The notes: generated from the sequence alone by a model not told the origin. 64,000 nt of DNA from Enterobacter huaxiensis (GCF_003594935.2 NZ_CP043342.1:4030001-4094000), one strand, 5' to 3'; counted from the first letter of the stretch, positions 17,897 to 30,344 are shown. Numbers and translations are program-made.

Positions 17897-19183
17897 ATGA
17901 AGAACTGGAAAACGCTGCTGCTCGGTGTCGCCATGGTTGCAAATACCAGCTTCGCGGCTCCCCAGGTTGTCGATAAAGTCGCAGCCGTGGTGAACAACGG
18001 CGTCGTGCTTGAAAGTGACGTTGACGGTTTGATGAAATCCGTAAAGCTCAACTCGGGCGAATCAGGTCAGCAGCTTCCGGATGACGCAACGTTGCGCCAT
18101 CAGATCCTGGAACGCCTGATTATGGACCAGATCGTTCTGCAGATGGGTCAGAAAATGGGTGTGAAGGTCACTGACGAGCAGCTCGACCAGGCGATTGCGA
18201 ACATCGCGAAGCAGAACAATATCTCCATGGATCAGATGCGCAGCCGCCTGGCCTACGATGGTATTAGCTACGCGACCTACCGTAATCAGATCCGCAAAGA
18301 GATGCTGATTTCAGAAGTGCGTAACAACGAAGTACGTCGTCGCGTCACCATTCTGCCTCAGGAAGTGGACGCGCTGGCAAAACAGGTCGGGAACCAGAAC
18401 GATGCAAGCACTGAGCTGAACCTGAGCCATATCCTTATCCCACTGCCAGAAAACCCAACGTCCGATCAGGCTGCGGAAGCGGAAAGCCAGGCGCGCTCTA
18501 TTGTGGATCAGGCGCGTAACGGCGGCGACTTCGGCAAACTGGCCATTAGCTACTCTGCTGACCAGCAGGCGCTGAAAGGCGGCCAGATGGGCTGGGGACG
18601 TATTCAGGAGCTGCCATCCCTCTTCGCTCAGGCGCTGAGCACCGCGAAGAAAGGCGATATTGTCGGTCCAATCCGTTCAGGTGTCGGCTTCCACATTCTG
18701 AAGGTGAACGATCTGCGCGGTCAGAGCCAGAACATTTCCGTTACTGAAGTGCACGCTCGCCACATCCTGCTGAAACCGTCACCGATCATGACTGACGATC
18801 AGGCCCGCGTGAAGCTTGAGCAAATTGCCGCAGACATTAAGAGCGGTAAAACCACCTTTGATAAAGCGGCAAAAGAGTTTTCTCAGGATCCGGGTTCTGC
18901 TAACCAGGGCGGCGATCTGGGCTGGGCTGCGGCCGATATCTACGATCCGGCTTTCCGCGATGCGTTAATGAAGATGAATAAAGGCCAGCTGAGCGCGCCC
19001 GTACACTCTTCCTTCGGCTGGCATCTGATTGAACTGATGGATACCCGCAACGTCGATAAAACCGATGCAGCGCAGAAAGACAGAGCCTACCGTATGCTGT
19101 TTAACCGTAAGTTCTCTGAAGAAGCGGCCACCTGGATGCAGGAACAACGCGCCAGCGCTTACGTGAAAGTCCTGAGCAACTAA
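17897..19183 (+). CDS. surA: Periplasmic chaperone/PPIase SurA
   Basis: Main periplasmic chaperone for outer-membrane proteins, including LptD encoded just upstream; 428 residues, same as E. coli. Signal peptide about residues 1-20 (ending TSFA before APQVVDK). A chaperone N-domain, two parvulin domains (LSHILIPLPENP and ARHILLKPSPIMT begin them), and a C-terminal helix follow. Its stop overlaps the pdxA start by one base, so coupling is likely. Confidence 0.97.
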   Translation: MKNWKTLLLGVAMVANTSFAAPQVVDKVAAVVNNGVVLESDVDGLMKSVKLNSGESGQQLPDDATLRHQILERLIMDQIVLQMGQKMGVKVTDEQLDQAIANIAKQNNISMDQMRSRLAYDGISYATYRNQIRKEMLISEVRNNEVRRRVTILPQEVDALAKQVGNQNDASTELNLSHILIPLPENPTSDQAAEAESQARSIVDQARNGGDFGKLAISYSADQQALKGGQMGWGRIQELPSLFAQALSTAKKGDIVGPIRSGVGFHILKVNDLRGQSQNISVTEVHARHILLKPSPIMTDDQARVKLEQIAADIKSGKTTFDKAAKEFSQDPGSANQGGDLGWAAADIYDPAFRDALMKMNKGQLSAPVHSSFGWHLIELMDTRNVDKTDAAQKDRAYRMLFNRKFSEEAATWMQEQRASAYVKVLSN

Positions 19184-20169
19184 TGAAACAGCACCGTGTT
19201 GTTATCACGCCCGGCGAACCCGCCGGGATTGGTCCCGACCTTGTCGTCCAGCTCGCCCAACGGAGCTGGCCGGTAGAACTGGTCGTCTGCGCAGATGCAA
19301 CACTTTTACAAGACCGGGCAAAACTGCTCGGTCTGCCTTTAACGCTGCTCCCCTACGTTGAAGGCCAGGAGCCCGCACCGCAGCAGGCTGGCACTCTCAC
19401 CCTGCTTTCCGTTCCTCTTCGCACGCCTGTTGTCCCCGGTCAGCTGAGTACCGAAAATGGTCACTACGTTGTCGAGACGCTGGCGCGGGCCTGTGATGGT
19501 TGTCTGAACGGTGAATTCGCGGCGCTGATCACCGGCCCTGTGCACAAGGGGGTGATTAACGAAGCCGGGATTCCGTTTACCGGACACACCGAGTTCTTCG
19601 AAGAGCGCTCGCACAGCCCGAAAGTGGTGATGATGCTGGCAACGGAAGAGATGCGCGTTGCGCTGGTGACCACCCATCTGCCGATCAAAGCCATTCCTGA
19701 TGCCATCACTCCTGAGCTCCTGCGCGAGATTATCGGGATTTTGCATCATGACCTGCAAACCAAATTCGGCATCCCACAGCCGCACTTGCTGGTCTGCGGC
19801 CTGAACCCTCATGCGGGTGAAGGTGGTCACATGGGTACCGAAGAGATCGACACCATTATTCCCGTGCTCGACGAAATGCGGGCGAAAGGGATGAACCTCA
19901 GCGGGCCACTGCCTGCGGACACCCTTTTCCAGCCCAAATACCTGGATAATGCCGATGCCGTGCTCGCGATGTACCACGATCAGGGCCTGCCCGTGCTAAA
20001 ATACCAGGGCTTTGGCCGTGGCGTGAATATCACCCTCGGTTTACCCTTTATTCGAACGTCCGTTGACCACGGTACTGCGCTGGATCTGGCAGGCCTGGGG
20101 AAAGCGGATGTCGGCAGTTTTATTACGGCGCTTAATCTCGCCATCAAAATGATTGTTAATACTCAATGA
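19183..20169 (+). CDS. pdxA: 4-hydroxythreonine-4-phosphate dehydrogenase PdxA
   Basis: NAD-dependent oxidation of 4-phosphohydroxy-L-threonine in pyridoxal phosphate synthesis; 328 residues, one short of E. coli. The substrate and metal region motifs TPGEPAGIGPD, TGPVHKG, FTGHTEFF, GLNPHAGEGG and YHDQGLPVLK are all present, including the histidines that bind the metal. It starts on the last base of surA (TAATG), and its end overlaps rsmA by four bases (ATGA). Confidence 0.97.
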   Translation: MKQHRVVITPGEPAGIGPDLVVQLAQRSWPVELVVCADATLLQDRAKLLGLPLTLLPYVEGQEPAPQQAGTLTLLSVPLRTPVVPGQLSTENGHYVVETLARACDGCLNGEFAALITGPVHKGVINEAGIPFTGHTEFFEERSHSPKVVMMLATEEMRVALVTTHLPIKAIPDAITPELLREIIGILHHDLQTKFGIPQPHLLVCGLNPHAGEGGHMGTEEIDTIIPVLDEMRAKGMNLSGPLPADTLFQPKYLDNADAVLAMYHDQGLPVLKYQGFGRGVNITLGLPFIRTSVDHGTALDLAGLGKADVGSFITALNLAIKMIVNTQ

Positions 20170-20987
20170 CTAATCGAGTCCATCAGGGCCACTTAGCCCG
20201 TAAACGTTTCGGGCAAAACTTCCTCAACGATCAGTTCGTGATCGAAAGCATTGTCTCGGCTATCAATCCACAGAAAGGCCAGGCGATGGTCGAAATCGGC
20301 CCGGGTCTTGCCGCGCTGACCGAGCCAGTAGGCGAACGCCTCGACGAACTGACCGTCATCGAACTGGACCGCGACCTGGCCGCACGTCTGCAAACGCACC
20401 CGTTCCTCGGGCCGAAGCTGACCATTTATCAGCAGGATGCGATGACCATGAACTTTGGCGAACTGTCAGAGAAAATGGGCCAGCCGCTGCGCGTGTTCGG
20501 TAACCTGCCGTATAACATTTCCACACCGCTGATGTTCCACCTGTTTAGCTATACTGATGCCATTGCCGACATGCACTTTATGTTGCAGAAAGAGGTTGTA
20601 AACCGTCTGGTTGCAGGGCCGAACAGTAAAGCGTATGGTCGTTTAAGCGTGATGGCACAATATTTCTGCAACGTGATCCCGGTGCTTGAAGTGCCGCCAT
20701 CCGCATTTACGCCGCCACCGAAAGTGGACTCTGCGGTAGTGCGCCTGGTGCCGCACAAAACGAAGCCATACCCGGTTAAAGAGCTACGCGTGCTGAGCCG
20801 CATCACGACAGAAGCTTTCAACCAGCGCCGTAAAACGATCCGCAACAGCCTGAGCAATTCGTTTACCGTTGAGGTGTTAGCCGAGCTGGGGATCGACCCG
20901 GCAATGCGTGCGGAGAACATTTCCGTAGAGCAGTATTGCAGGCTGGCTAATTACATCAGCGAAAATGCCCCGCCGAAGGAGAGTTAA
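20166..20987 (+). CDS. rsmA: 16S rRNA dimethyladenosine transferase RsmA (KsgA)
   Basis: Dimethylates A1518 and A1519 of 16S rRNA late in 30S assembly; 273 residues, as in E. coli. SAM-binding VEIGPGLAALT, catalytic NLPYNIS, and the C-terminal FNQRRKTIRNSL are intact. The ATG overlaps the pdxA stop. Mutation of this gene in E. coli gives kasugamycin resistance; nothing here suggests loss of function. Confidence 0.97.
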   Translation: MTNRVHQGHLARKRFGQNFLNDQFVIESIVSAINPQKGQAMVEIGPGLAALTEPVGERLDELTVIELDRDLAARLQTHPFLGPKLTIYQQDAMTMNFGELSEKMGQPLRVFGNLPYNISTPLMFHLFSYTDAIADMHFMLQKEVVNRLVAGPNSKAYGRLSVMAQYFCNVIPVLEVPPSAFTPPPKVDSAVVRLVPHKTKPYPVKELRVLSRITTEAFNQRRKTIRNSLSNSFTVEVLAELGIDPAMRAENISVEQYCRLANYISENAPPKES

Positions 20988-20990
20988 GCC

Positions 20991-21368
20991 ATGATTGATT
21001 CGCCCCGCGTATGTGTCCATGTACAAAGCATCTATGTCGAATCGCAGTCCTCACCGGACGACGAACGTTTTGTCTTTGCTTACACCGTGACCATCCGCAA
21101 CCTGGGGCGGACGCCTGTGCAGCTGCGCGGGCGCTATTGGCTTATCACCAACGGCAATGGCCGTGAAATCGAAGTCCAGGGTGAGGGTGTGGTCGGTGAA
21201 CAACCGCACATCGCCCCTGGCGAAGAGTATCAGTACACCAGCGGCGCGGTGATTGAAACGCCAATGGGTACCATGCAGGGCCATTATGAAATGGTCGACG
21301 TCGATGGTAACGGATTCCGCGTTGCCATTCCTGTGTTCCGTCTCGCCGTAACAACATTCATTCACTAA
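20991..21368 (+). CDS. apaG: ApaG domain protein
   Basis: Small beta-sandwich protein (ApaG/DUF525 fold), 125 residues as in E. coli. Family motifs FAYTVTIRNLG, GRYWLITNGNG, and PGEEYQYTSG with GTMQGHYEM are clear. The biochemical function in bacteria is not settled. It lies between rsmA and apaH in an operon arrangement with only a few bases on each side. Confidence 0.95.
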   Translation: MIDSPRVCVHVQSIYVESQSSPDDERFVFAYTVTIRNLGRTPVQLRGRYWLITNGNGREIEVQGEGVVGEQPHIAPGEEYQYTSGAVIETPMGTMQGHYEMVDVDGNGFRVAIPVFRLAVTTFIH

Positions 21369-21372
21369 TCCA

Positions 21373-22221
21373 ATGTCTACATATCTGATTGGCGACGTTC
21401 ACGGTTGCTACGATGAACTGATCGCGTTGTTAAAGCAGGTCGACTTTACCCCCGGTGAAGATACGCTCTGGCTCACGGGCGATTTAGTCGCACGCGGCCC
21501 CGGCTCGCTGGACGTGCTGCGCTTTGTCAAATCACTGGGCGACAGCGTGCGCCTGGTGCTGGGCAACCACGACCTTCATCTTCTGGCGGTCTATGCCGGA
21601 ATCAGCCGTAACAAGCCAAAAGACCGCATTACGCCGCTGCTTGAAGCGCCGGATGCCGATGAGCTGCTCAACTGGCTGCGTCGTCAGCCGCTGCTGCAGG
21701 TTGATGAAGAGAAAAAGCTGGTGATGGCCCACGCCGGGATCACCCCTCAGTGGGATCTTGAGACGGCAAAAACCTGCGCCCGTGACGCAGAAGCGGTACT
21801 GGCGAGCGACTCCTATCCGTTCTTCCTGGATGCGATGTACGGCGATATGCCGAACAACTGGAGCGACGATCTCAGCGGCCTCGCGCGCCTGCGTTTTATC
21901 ACAAACGCCTTTACGCGTATGCGTTTCTGCTTCCCGAACGGGCAGCTGGATATGTACTGCAAAGAGACGCCTGAAACTGCGCCTGCGCCGCTTAAGCCAT
22001 GGTTCGCTATACCGGGGCCGGTGACAAACGAGTACAGCGTGGCGTTTGGACACTGGGCGTCACTTGAAGGGAAAGGCACGCCGGAAGGCATTTATGGCCT
22101 GGATACGGGATGCTGCTGGGGCGGGGATTTAACCTGCCTGCGCTGGGAAGATAAGACGTACTTTGTGCAGCCATCCAACCGTCAGCTGGACTTAGGAGAA
22201 GGTGAGGCTGTCGCCTCCTGA
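21373..22221 (+). CDS. apaH: Diadenosine tetraphosphatase ApaH
   Basis: Symmetrical hydrolysis of Ap4A to two ADP; also removes Np4 caps from RNA in E. coli. 282 residues against 280. Metallophosphoesterase motifs run in order: GDVHGCYDE, GDLVARGP, LGNHDLHLL, MAHAGI, and GHWASLEG. Last gene of the lptD operon, convergent with folA. Confidence 0.97.
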   Translation: MSTYLIGDVHGCYDELIALLKQVDFTPGEDTLWLTGDLVARGPGSLDVLRFVKSLGDSVRLVLGNHDLHLLAVYAGISRNKPKDRITPLLEAPDADELLNWLRRQPLLQVDEEKKLVMAHAGITPQWDLETAKTCARDAEAVLASDSYPFFLDAMYGDMPNNWSDDLSGLARLRFITNAFTRMRFCFPNGQLDMYCKETPETAPAPLKPWFAIPGPVTNEYSVAFGHWASLEGKGTPEGIYGLDTGCCWGGDLTCLRWEDKTYFVQPSNRQLDLGEGEAVAS

Positions 22222-22225
22222 GAAA

Positions 22226-22252
22226 TACCCTCTCCGAAGGGGAGAGGGGTAC
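22226..22252. terminator. Hairpin between convergent apaH and folA
   Basis: CCCTCTCC pairs with GGGGAGAGGG around a GAA-containing loop. It shares sequence with the palindromes near thiQ, so it is probably one of that repeat family serving as a terminator. Confidence 0.6.
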
Positions 22253-22257
22253 ATCAC

Positions 22258-22737
22258 TTAACGACGTTCCAGAATTTCGAAGCAGTAGCTGTGTGAGTTC
22301 TGCGCGTCAGCATCATGGAATTCGCTGAAAACGGATTCCCACTCGTCCGGATCGTAATCCGGGAAATGCGTATCCCCTTCCACTTCCGCATCAATGTGGG
22401 TCAGATACAGTTTCTGCGCTTTTGGCAGGAACTGCTCATATACGCGACCGCCGCCAATCACCATGATCTCTTCGGCGTCACCGCAGGCGGCAATCGCTTC
22501 ATCAACGGACTTCACCCACTGAACGCGATCGTCACTGCCCGGCTGGCTACTGATAACGATATTCTTACGGCCCGGCAATGGACGACCAATCGACTCCCAG
22601 GTCAGGCGGCCCATCACTACTGGCTTGTTTAACGTCGTGCGTTTAAACCATGCGAGATCGGCAGGCAAGTTCCACGGCATGGCGTTCTCCATACCGATAA
22701 CGCGGTCTACCGCCAGCGCTGCAATCAGACTGATCAT
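22258..22737 (-). CDS. folA: Dihydrofolate reductase FolA
   Basis: NADPH-dependent reduction of dihydrofolate to tetrahydrofolate, the trimethoprim target; 159 residues, the E. coli length. Active-site residues are the ancestral ones: Pro21, Trp22, Ala26, Asp27, Leu28, Trp30. Motifs MGRLTWESIGRPLPGRKN and VIGGGRVYEQFLP bind cofactor. The E. coli histidine in GRHTWES is leucine here. I regard this as ordinary species variation. Confidence 0.97.
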   Translation of the reverse strand: MISLIAALAVDRVIGMENAMPWNLPADLAWFKRTTLNKPVVMGRLTWESIGRPLPGRKNIVISSQPGSDDRVQWVKSVDEAIAACGDAEEIMVIGGGRVYEQFLPKAQKLYLTHIDAEVEGDTHFPDYDPDEWESVFSEFHDADAQNSHSYCFEILERR

Positions 22738-22769
22738 TGAAAATTTCCCGGATGCAAAAAATTGCCGCC

Positions 22770-22798
22770 ACTATACGGAAAGCTTAATCTTTCGTCGA
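22770..22798 (-). promoter_or_regulatory. folA promoter
   Basis: On the minus strand, -35 TCGACG (22798-22793), 17-bp spacer, and -10 TATAGT (22775-22770), followed by a TTTTTTGCATCC leader. The -10 resembles my recollection of the E. coli folA promoter. Confidence 0.55.
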
Positions 22799-22851
22799 CT
22801 GGCGGCACGGTAAAGAAACAGAAATTTTTTAATATTGCTGGCAACTCCTCT

Positions 22852-24717
22852 TCACGCGGAGGGTTTACTCTCCGGTTCGTCCTCGGGATTGCCCGTATGT
22901 TTACCCTCTTCCGTTCCCTGCCAGCCGTGACGCTGAGTCAGGGACAGGTGATTACGATCCTCGTTAATGATTTCCGTCAGCATCGCGCTGGTACGTTTGA
23001 AGACCGCCGCGCGCTCAGACGCCGTGCTGCCCGCCATCGCCACCATCTCTTCCACCATATCGGTATTAAAACGGCGGAACAGGTCGGCACGCTCGCGCGC
23101 TTCATAGGCGCCCAGCCCCAGGCTTTCCAGCGCCATTCGGCCTGATTTAAGCGCGCCTTCGAAGGTTTCACGCTCGGGCGCCGCCACGCCCGCCTGGCGC
23201 AGCTGGATGTAATGATCCACATCGCGCGCGCGGGAAATAATCGTCAGGTTAGGGAAGTGCTCCTTCGCCAGCTCCACCATCTCCATGCTGGCCTTCGGAT
23301 CGTCGATGGCGTTAATCAACACCTCGGCTTTCGCCGCTCCCGCCGACTCCAGCAGATCGACACGGGTTGCATCGCCGTAGAAGACCTTCATGTCGAATTT
23401 GCGCAGGGTATCCACATGGTCAGGATCGTGATCGAGAATAACCATTTTGACACCGCTCGACAGCAGTAAACGACCGGTGATCTGCCCGAAACGTCCGAAC
23501 CCGGCGATGATTACTCGCGGCTGCTCCTCGTCAATTTCATCCGCTTCGCGCGCCTGCCCGCTGTCCGATTTTTCCAGACGGGTCAGCAGCACCAGCAAAA
23601 CAGGGGTTGCGGCCATCGACAGCGCCACGGCAAGCGTCAGCGCCTTCGCCCACTCGGGATCCAGTACGTTTGCCATCTGCGCGGCGCCAAAGACCACGAA
23701 GGCGAACTCACTCCCCTGCCCCAGCAGCACGGCAAACCAGCGGCGCTGCTTGTTCGGCACGTTTAGCGGGCGGGCAATCAGCCACAGCATAGCCATTTTA
23801 ATGACCAGGAAGCCGACCAGCAGGATGAGGATCCGCAGCGGGTGGGTCACCAGCGTGCCGAAGTCGATAGACATCCCCACGCCGATGAAAAATAGCCCCA
23901 GCAGCAGCCCCTTAAACGGCTCGATATCGCTTTCCAGCGCGTGTCGGTATTCGGAGCTTGCCAGCAGAACGCCTGCCAGGAAAGCGCCCATCGCCATCGA
24001 CAGCCCGGCCTCTTCCAGCAGCAGACCAAAGCCAAATACCAGGAACAGAGCAACGGCGCTGAACACTTCGCGCAGGCCCGAACGGGCAACGAACCGCAGC
24101 AGCGGGCGAGTCACGTATCGACCAAGCAGGATCACCAGCGCCAGCGCGCCGGCCACCTTCAGCGCTGAGAGAGCAAACGCACCCAGCGTGGTGGATGCAC
24201 CGCTCGCCGCCAGCAGCGGGATCATCGCCACCAGCGGAATGGCGGCAATATCCTGGAACAGCAGCACGGAGAAGGCGCTGCGCCCCATCTGAGAGACCGT
24301 CAGGTTACGCTCGTTCATTGCCTGCATGGCAATGGCCGTTGAGGAGAGCGCCAGCGTCATGCCGATAAGCTCGGCGACCTTCCACTCCATCCCCAGCAGG
24401 ATGCAGAACCCGCCCAGCAGAAGGCCGCAGGCCAGCATCTGCAGCGCACCGCCGCCGAATACGGAGGCGCGCAACGTCCAGAGACGCCGCGGATCCAGCT
24501 CCAGACCAATCACAAACAGCATCAGCACCACGCCGATTTCCGCAAAATGCAGGATCGACTCGGCGTCCGTCACCAGGCGGAAGCCCCACGGGCCGATGAC
24601 GCAGCCAGCAATCAGATAGCCGAGCACCGAGCCAAGCCCAAGGCGAACCGCCACGGGCACAATCAGCGCCGCCGCGCCGAGATAAATCAGCGCCTGTATC
24701 AGCGTATGGCTATCCAT
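22852..24717 (-). CDS. kefC: Glutathione-gated K+ efflux antiporter KefC
   Basis: CPA2-family inner-membrane K+/H+ antiporter held closed by glutathione and opened by glutathione adducts to protect against electrophiles; 621 residues against 620. About 12 transmembrane segments are followed by a C-terminal RCK/KTN domain with IIAGFGRFGQITGRLLLSSG. The start at 24717 gives MDSHTLIQALIYLG, identical to E. coli. A 32-codon upstream extension of the frame overlaps kefF and is rejected. The start overlaps the kefF stop by 8 bases. Confidence 0.97.
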   Translation of the reverse strand: MDSHTLIQALIYLGAAALIVPVAVRLGLGSVLGYLIAGCVIGPWGFRLVTDAESILHFAEIGVVLMLFVIGLELDPRRLWTLRASVFGGGALQMLACGLLLGGFCILLGMEWKVAELIGMTLALSSTAIAMQAMNERNLTVSQMGRSAFSVLLFQDIAAIPLVAMIPLLAASGASTTLGAFALSALKVAGALALVILLGRYVTRPLLRFVARSGLREVFSAVALFLVFGFGLLLEEAGLSMAMGAFLAGVLLASSEYRHALESDIEPFKGLLLGLFFIGVGMSIDFGTLVTHPLRILILLVGFLVIKMAMLWLIARPLNVPNKQRRWFAVLLGQGSEFAFVVFGAAQMANVLDPEWAKALTLAVALSMAATPVLLVLLTRLEKSDSGQAREADEIDEEQPRVIIAGFGRFGQITGRLLLSSGVKMVILDHDPDHVDTLRKFDMKVFYGDATRVDLLESAGAAKAEVLINAIDDPKASMEMVELAKEHFPNLTIISRARDVDHYIQLRQAGVAAPERETFEGALKSGRMALESLGLGAYEARERADLFRRFNTDMVEEMVAMAGSTASERAAVFKRTSAMLTEIINEDRNHLSLTQRHGWQGTEEGKHTGNPEDEPESKPSA

Positions 24718-25240
24718 TGTGCGTCTCCTGCCACTCGAGTAAGCGTTGTTTGTAGTGGCGAGCCTGCGCCTGCAGCGTTTCGTCATCGCAGACAAAGGTA
24801 CAGTGCATCGCAAAGGGAGGCAGCCAGTTCAGACCACAGTAAAGGGCAGTAGCCTGCAGCGGCTGCGCCAGCACCTCAAAGCCGGGGAAGGAACCGATGG
24901 CGAAATGACTCTCACCGCCGCCGGTGGTCACGGCCCACATCAGGCTTTTACCCTGCAGCGCTCTGCCGTTATGCCCGTAGGCCCAGCCGTGGGAGAAAAC
25001 TTTATCAATCCACAACTTCAGTAAGGGAGGCATGCTGTACCACTGCATGGGGTGTTGCCAGACGATCAGATCGGCACGGGAGAGCGCCTCCTGTTCGGCG
25101 GCGACGTCAATATTGAAATCGGGATAGAGTTGATAGAGGGAACGTATCTCTACGTTATCAAGCGTCCTTACCTGATCAAGCATCCGCTTATTCGCATGCG
25201 AGTGTTGCGGATAAGGGTGCGCATAAATAATTAGAATCAT
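24710..25240 (-). CDS. kefF: KefC ancillary oxidoreductase KefF
   Basis: Flavodoxin-like FMN quinone reductase that binds KefC and is needed for its full activity; 176 residues as in E. coli. Starts MILIIYAHPYPQHSHANKRM, with the flavin-binding QHPMQWYSMPPLLKLWIDKVF region and a GGGESHF loop. Immediately upstream of and overlapping kefC, which supports joint synthesis of the complex. Confidence 0.95.
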   Translation of the reverse strand: MILIIYAHPYPQHSHANKRMLDQVRTLDNVEIRSLYQLYPDFNIDVAAEQEALSRADLIVWQHPMQWYSMPPLLKLWIDKVFSHGWAYGHNGRALQGKSLMWAVTTGGGESHFAIGSFPGFEVLAQPLQATALYCGLNWLPPFAMHCTFVCDDETLQAQARHYKQRLLEWQETHNG

Positions 25241-25345
25241 TGATTAGCCTGTTGTTTTACTGCTTTCTTTTACCAAAAGAGTGTAGTCAGTAATTCAACA
25301 GGCTAATAGTGAATATTATTGACGGGCTAACGTCAGAAATCTGAA

Positions 25346-25579
25346 CTAGTTATCCAGTTCGCCCATCGATTTCACCTGGTCACGGTTGATCTGCTCGGTT
25401 TGGCCGGTTTCGGCGTTTTTGTACGACACCAGGCCGGTATCGTCATCCACCTGCGGTTTGCCGTCGGTCACAATGGTGCGGCCATCGGTGGTTTTCACCG
25501 CCTGGTTAGATGAACAACCGGCAACGGTAAACATGGCAGTGGCAGCCAGAACGGAAGCGATCAGTAGTTTATTTTGCAT
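25346..25579 (-). CDS. YgdI/YgdR-type small lipoprotein
   Basis: 77-residue predicted outer-membrane lipoprotein. The signal peptide ends in a lipobox, VAGC, with Cys22 as the lipidated residue, followed by SSNQ. The rest matches the YgdI/YgdR (DUF903) family: TTDGRTIVTDGKPQVDDDTG, LVSYKN, INRDQV. No function is established for the family. It has its own upstream gap of about 140 bases, and the neighbours kefF and carB do not suggest a shared role. Start ATG at 25579 preceded by a GGGGAAAACACC leader. Confidence 0.88.
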   Translation of the reverse strand: MQNKLLIASVLAATAMFTVAGCSSNQAVKTTDGRTIVTDGKPQVDDDTGLVSYKNAETGQTEQINRDQVKSMGELDN

Positions 25580-25682
25580 GGTGTTTTCCCCTGCTCTCAG
25601 TTGAATTTTGTTATCGACCTAACCATTTTAGGCTAACTGACTGAAAGCGGATGGAAAACCAGAAGGTTCTGAAGATGGGAAG

Positions 25683-25713
25683 AATGCCCGGCAACGGTGT
25701 GTCGCCGGGCATT
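25683..25713 (-). terminator. Terminator after carB
   Basis: AATGCCCGGC (25683-25692) pairs with GCCGGGCATT (25704-25713) across an 11-base loop, just beyond the carB stop. The T tract is only partial (CTTCCCATCTTC). Confidence 0.6.
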
Positions 25714-25718
25714 TGAAC

Positions 25719-28943
<3,225 letters not shown>

Positions 28944-28961
28944 TGTCTTCTCAGCTCCTGA

Positions 28962-30110
28962 TTATTTAGCGGTCTTACGGTATTGCTCGATAAGTTCGAT
29001 GAAATGATCGAACAGCGGTGCGGCATCGTGCGGGCCCGGGCTCGCTTCAGGGTGACCCTGGAAGCTGAACGCTGGCTTATCGGTGCGGTGGATGCCCTGC
29101 AGGGTGCCGTCGAACAGTGACTTATGGGTAACGCGCAGGTTAGCCGGCATCGAGGCTTCATCGACGGCAAAGCCGTGGTTCTGGGCGGTAATCATCACCG
29201 TGTCGTTATCGATGTCTTTCACCGGGTGGTTACCACCGTGGTGGCCGAACTTCATCTTAACGGTGTTCGCCCCGCTCGCCAGCGCCAGCAGCTGGTGGCC
29301 GAGGCAGATGCCGAATACCGGGATGTCGGTTTCCAGGAAGGATTTAATGGCGTCGATAGCGTAATCGCACGGCGCCGGGTCGCCCGGGCCGTTAGAGAGG
29401 AAGATGCCGTCCGGGTTCATCTTCAGCACGTCTTCAGCGGACGTTTGTGCAGGAACCACCGTCAGGCGGCAGCCGCGGTCAACCAGCATGCGCAGGATGT
29501 TGCGCTTGGCGCCAAAATCGTAGGCGACGACGTGGAAAGGCAGCTCGCTCTCGGCTTTCGCTTCCGGCAGGTCGCCTTCCAGCGTCCAGCTCCCCTGCGT
29601 CCAGCCGTAGGCTTCGGCCGTCGTCACTTCTTTCGCCAGGTCCATGCCGTTCAGGCCCGGGAAGGCTTTCGCTTTTTCCAGCGCCAGCGCCGCATCCAGA
29701 TTATCACCCGCGATGATGCAGCCGTTCTGAGCACCCTTCTCGCGCAGCAGGCGCGTTAACTTACGGGTATCGATATCGGCAATCGCCACGATGTTATGGC
29801 GCTTAAGGTAAGAAGAGAGGTCTTCAGTGTTGCGGAAGTTGCTGGCAATCAGCGGCAGGTCGCGAATGACCAGGCCTTGCGCATGTACCTGAGAGGATTC
29901 TTCGTCAGCAGCGTTGGTGCCGACATTGCCGATATGAGGATAGGTAAGAGTAACGATTTGGCGAGAATAGGAAGGATCAGTGAGGATTTCTTGATAACCG
30001 GTCATTGAAGTATTGAAAACGACTTCCCCAACCGCCGAACCCGTTGCCCCTATGGCCCGACCGATAAACTGGGTTCCGTCTTCCAGAACCAATAGCGCTG
30101 ACTTAATCAA
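28962..30110 (-). CDS. carA: Carbamoyl-phosphate synthase small subunit CarA (TTG start)
   Basis: Class I glutamine amidotransferase subunit that feeds ammonia to CarB; 382 residues. The catalytic triad cysteine is in FGICLGHQLLALASG, with the histidine in FQGHPEASPGPHD. I place the start at TTG 30110, which gives M(L)IKSALLVLEDGTQF exactly as in E. coli, where carA also begins with UUG. GGAGG lies five bases before it. An ATG nine codons further upstream lacks a ribosome site and falls in the ARG boxes, so it is rejected. Confidence 0.96.
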   Translation of the reverse strand: MIKSALLVLEDGTQFIGRAIGATGSAVGEVVFNTSMTGYQEILTDPSYSRQIVTLTYPHIGNVGTNAADEESSQVHAQGLVIRDLPLIASNFRNTEDLSSYLKRHNIVAIADIDTRKLTRLLREKGAQNGCIIAGDNLDAALALEKAKAFPGLNGMDLAKEVTTAEAYGWTQGSWTLEGDLPEAKAESELPFHVVAYDFGAKRNILRMLVDRGCRLTVVPAQTSAEDVLKMNPDGIFLSNGPGDPAPCDYAIDAIKSFLETDIPVFGICLGHQLLALASGANTVKMKFGHHGGNHPVKDIDNDTVMITAQNHGFAVDEASMPANLRVTHKSLFDGTLQGIHRTDKPAFSFQGHPEASPGPHDAAPLFDHFIELIEQYRKTAK

Positions 30111-30120
30111 AACACCCTCC

Positions 30121-30159
30121 AGAGAATATTCACTCACTTTATTTGCATATTAATTCACA
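30121..30159 (-). promoter_or_regulatory. Two ARG boxes of carAB promoter P2
   Basis: Read toward carA, TGTGAATTAATATGCAAA (30159-30142) and AGTGAGTGAATATTCTCT (30138-30121) are two 18-bp ArgR-type palindromes separated by 3 bp, the classic tandem layout. In E. coli ArgR here represses the downstream promoter. Confidence 0.82.
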
Positions 30160-30328
30160 ACACCGTTATGAGCAACGCAAATTTGTTGCCGGCGGATTTT
30201 CGGCAAACGGCGGCATTCTGGGGATTTGGTGGGTGAAAGTCAACTGAAAATGGATATTTTGTTTATTCTTTTACGAGCCTGGCGGCCCATGCCCGGATTA
30301 AGTGGCAAAAAGATCAGATAAATCACTT

Positions 30329-30344
30329 TAGAAACCGCTTGCGT
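30329..30344 (-). promoter_or_regulatory. PurR-like box in the carAB upstream region
   Basis: Read toward carA, ACGCAAGCGGTTTCTA. One half matches the PurR consensus ACGCAAAC fully except one base, and the CAAnCGnTTnC core is intact. E. coli carAB promoter P1 is under PurR and PepA control from a similar distance. The rest of 30160-30480 is AT-rich and should hold P1 and IHF/PepA sites, which I could not place. Confidence 0.6.

Noticed and set aside
22258..22737. Leucine for histidine in FolA GRLTWES as a trimethoprim-resistance change
   Set aside because: It is not among the classic resistance positions (21, 26-28, 30, 94), which are wild type here, and probably reflects species variation.
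24718..24813. 32-residue N-terminal extension of KefC
   Set aside because: It lies within kefF coding sequence and is unlike any KefC; MDSHTLIQ at 24717 matches the family start.
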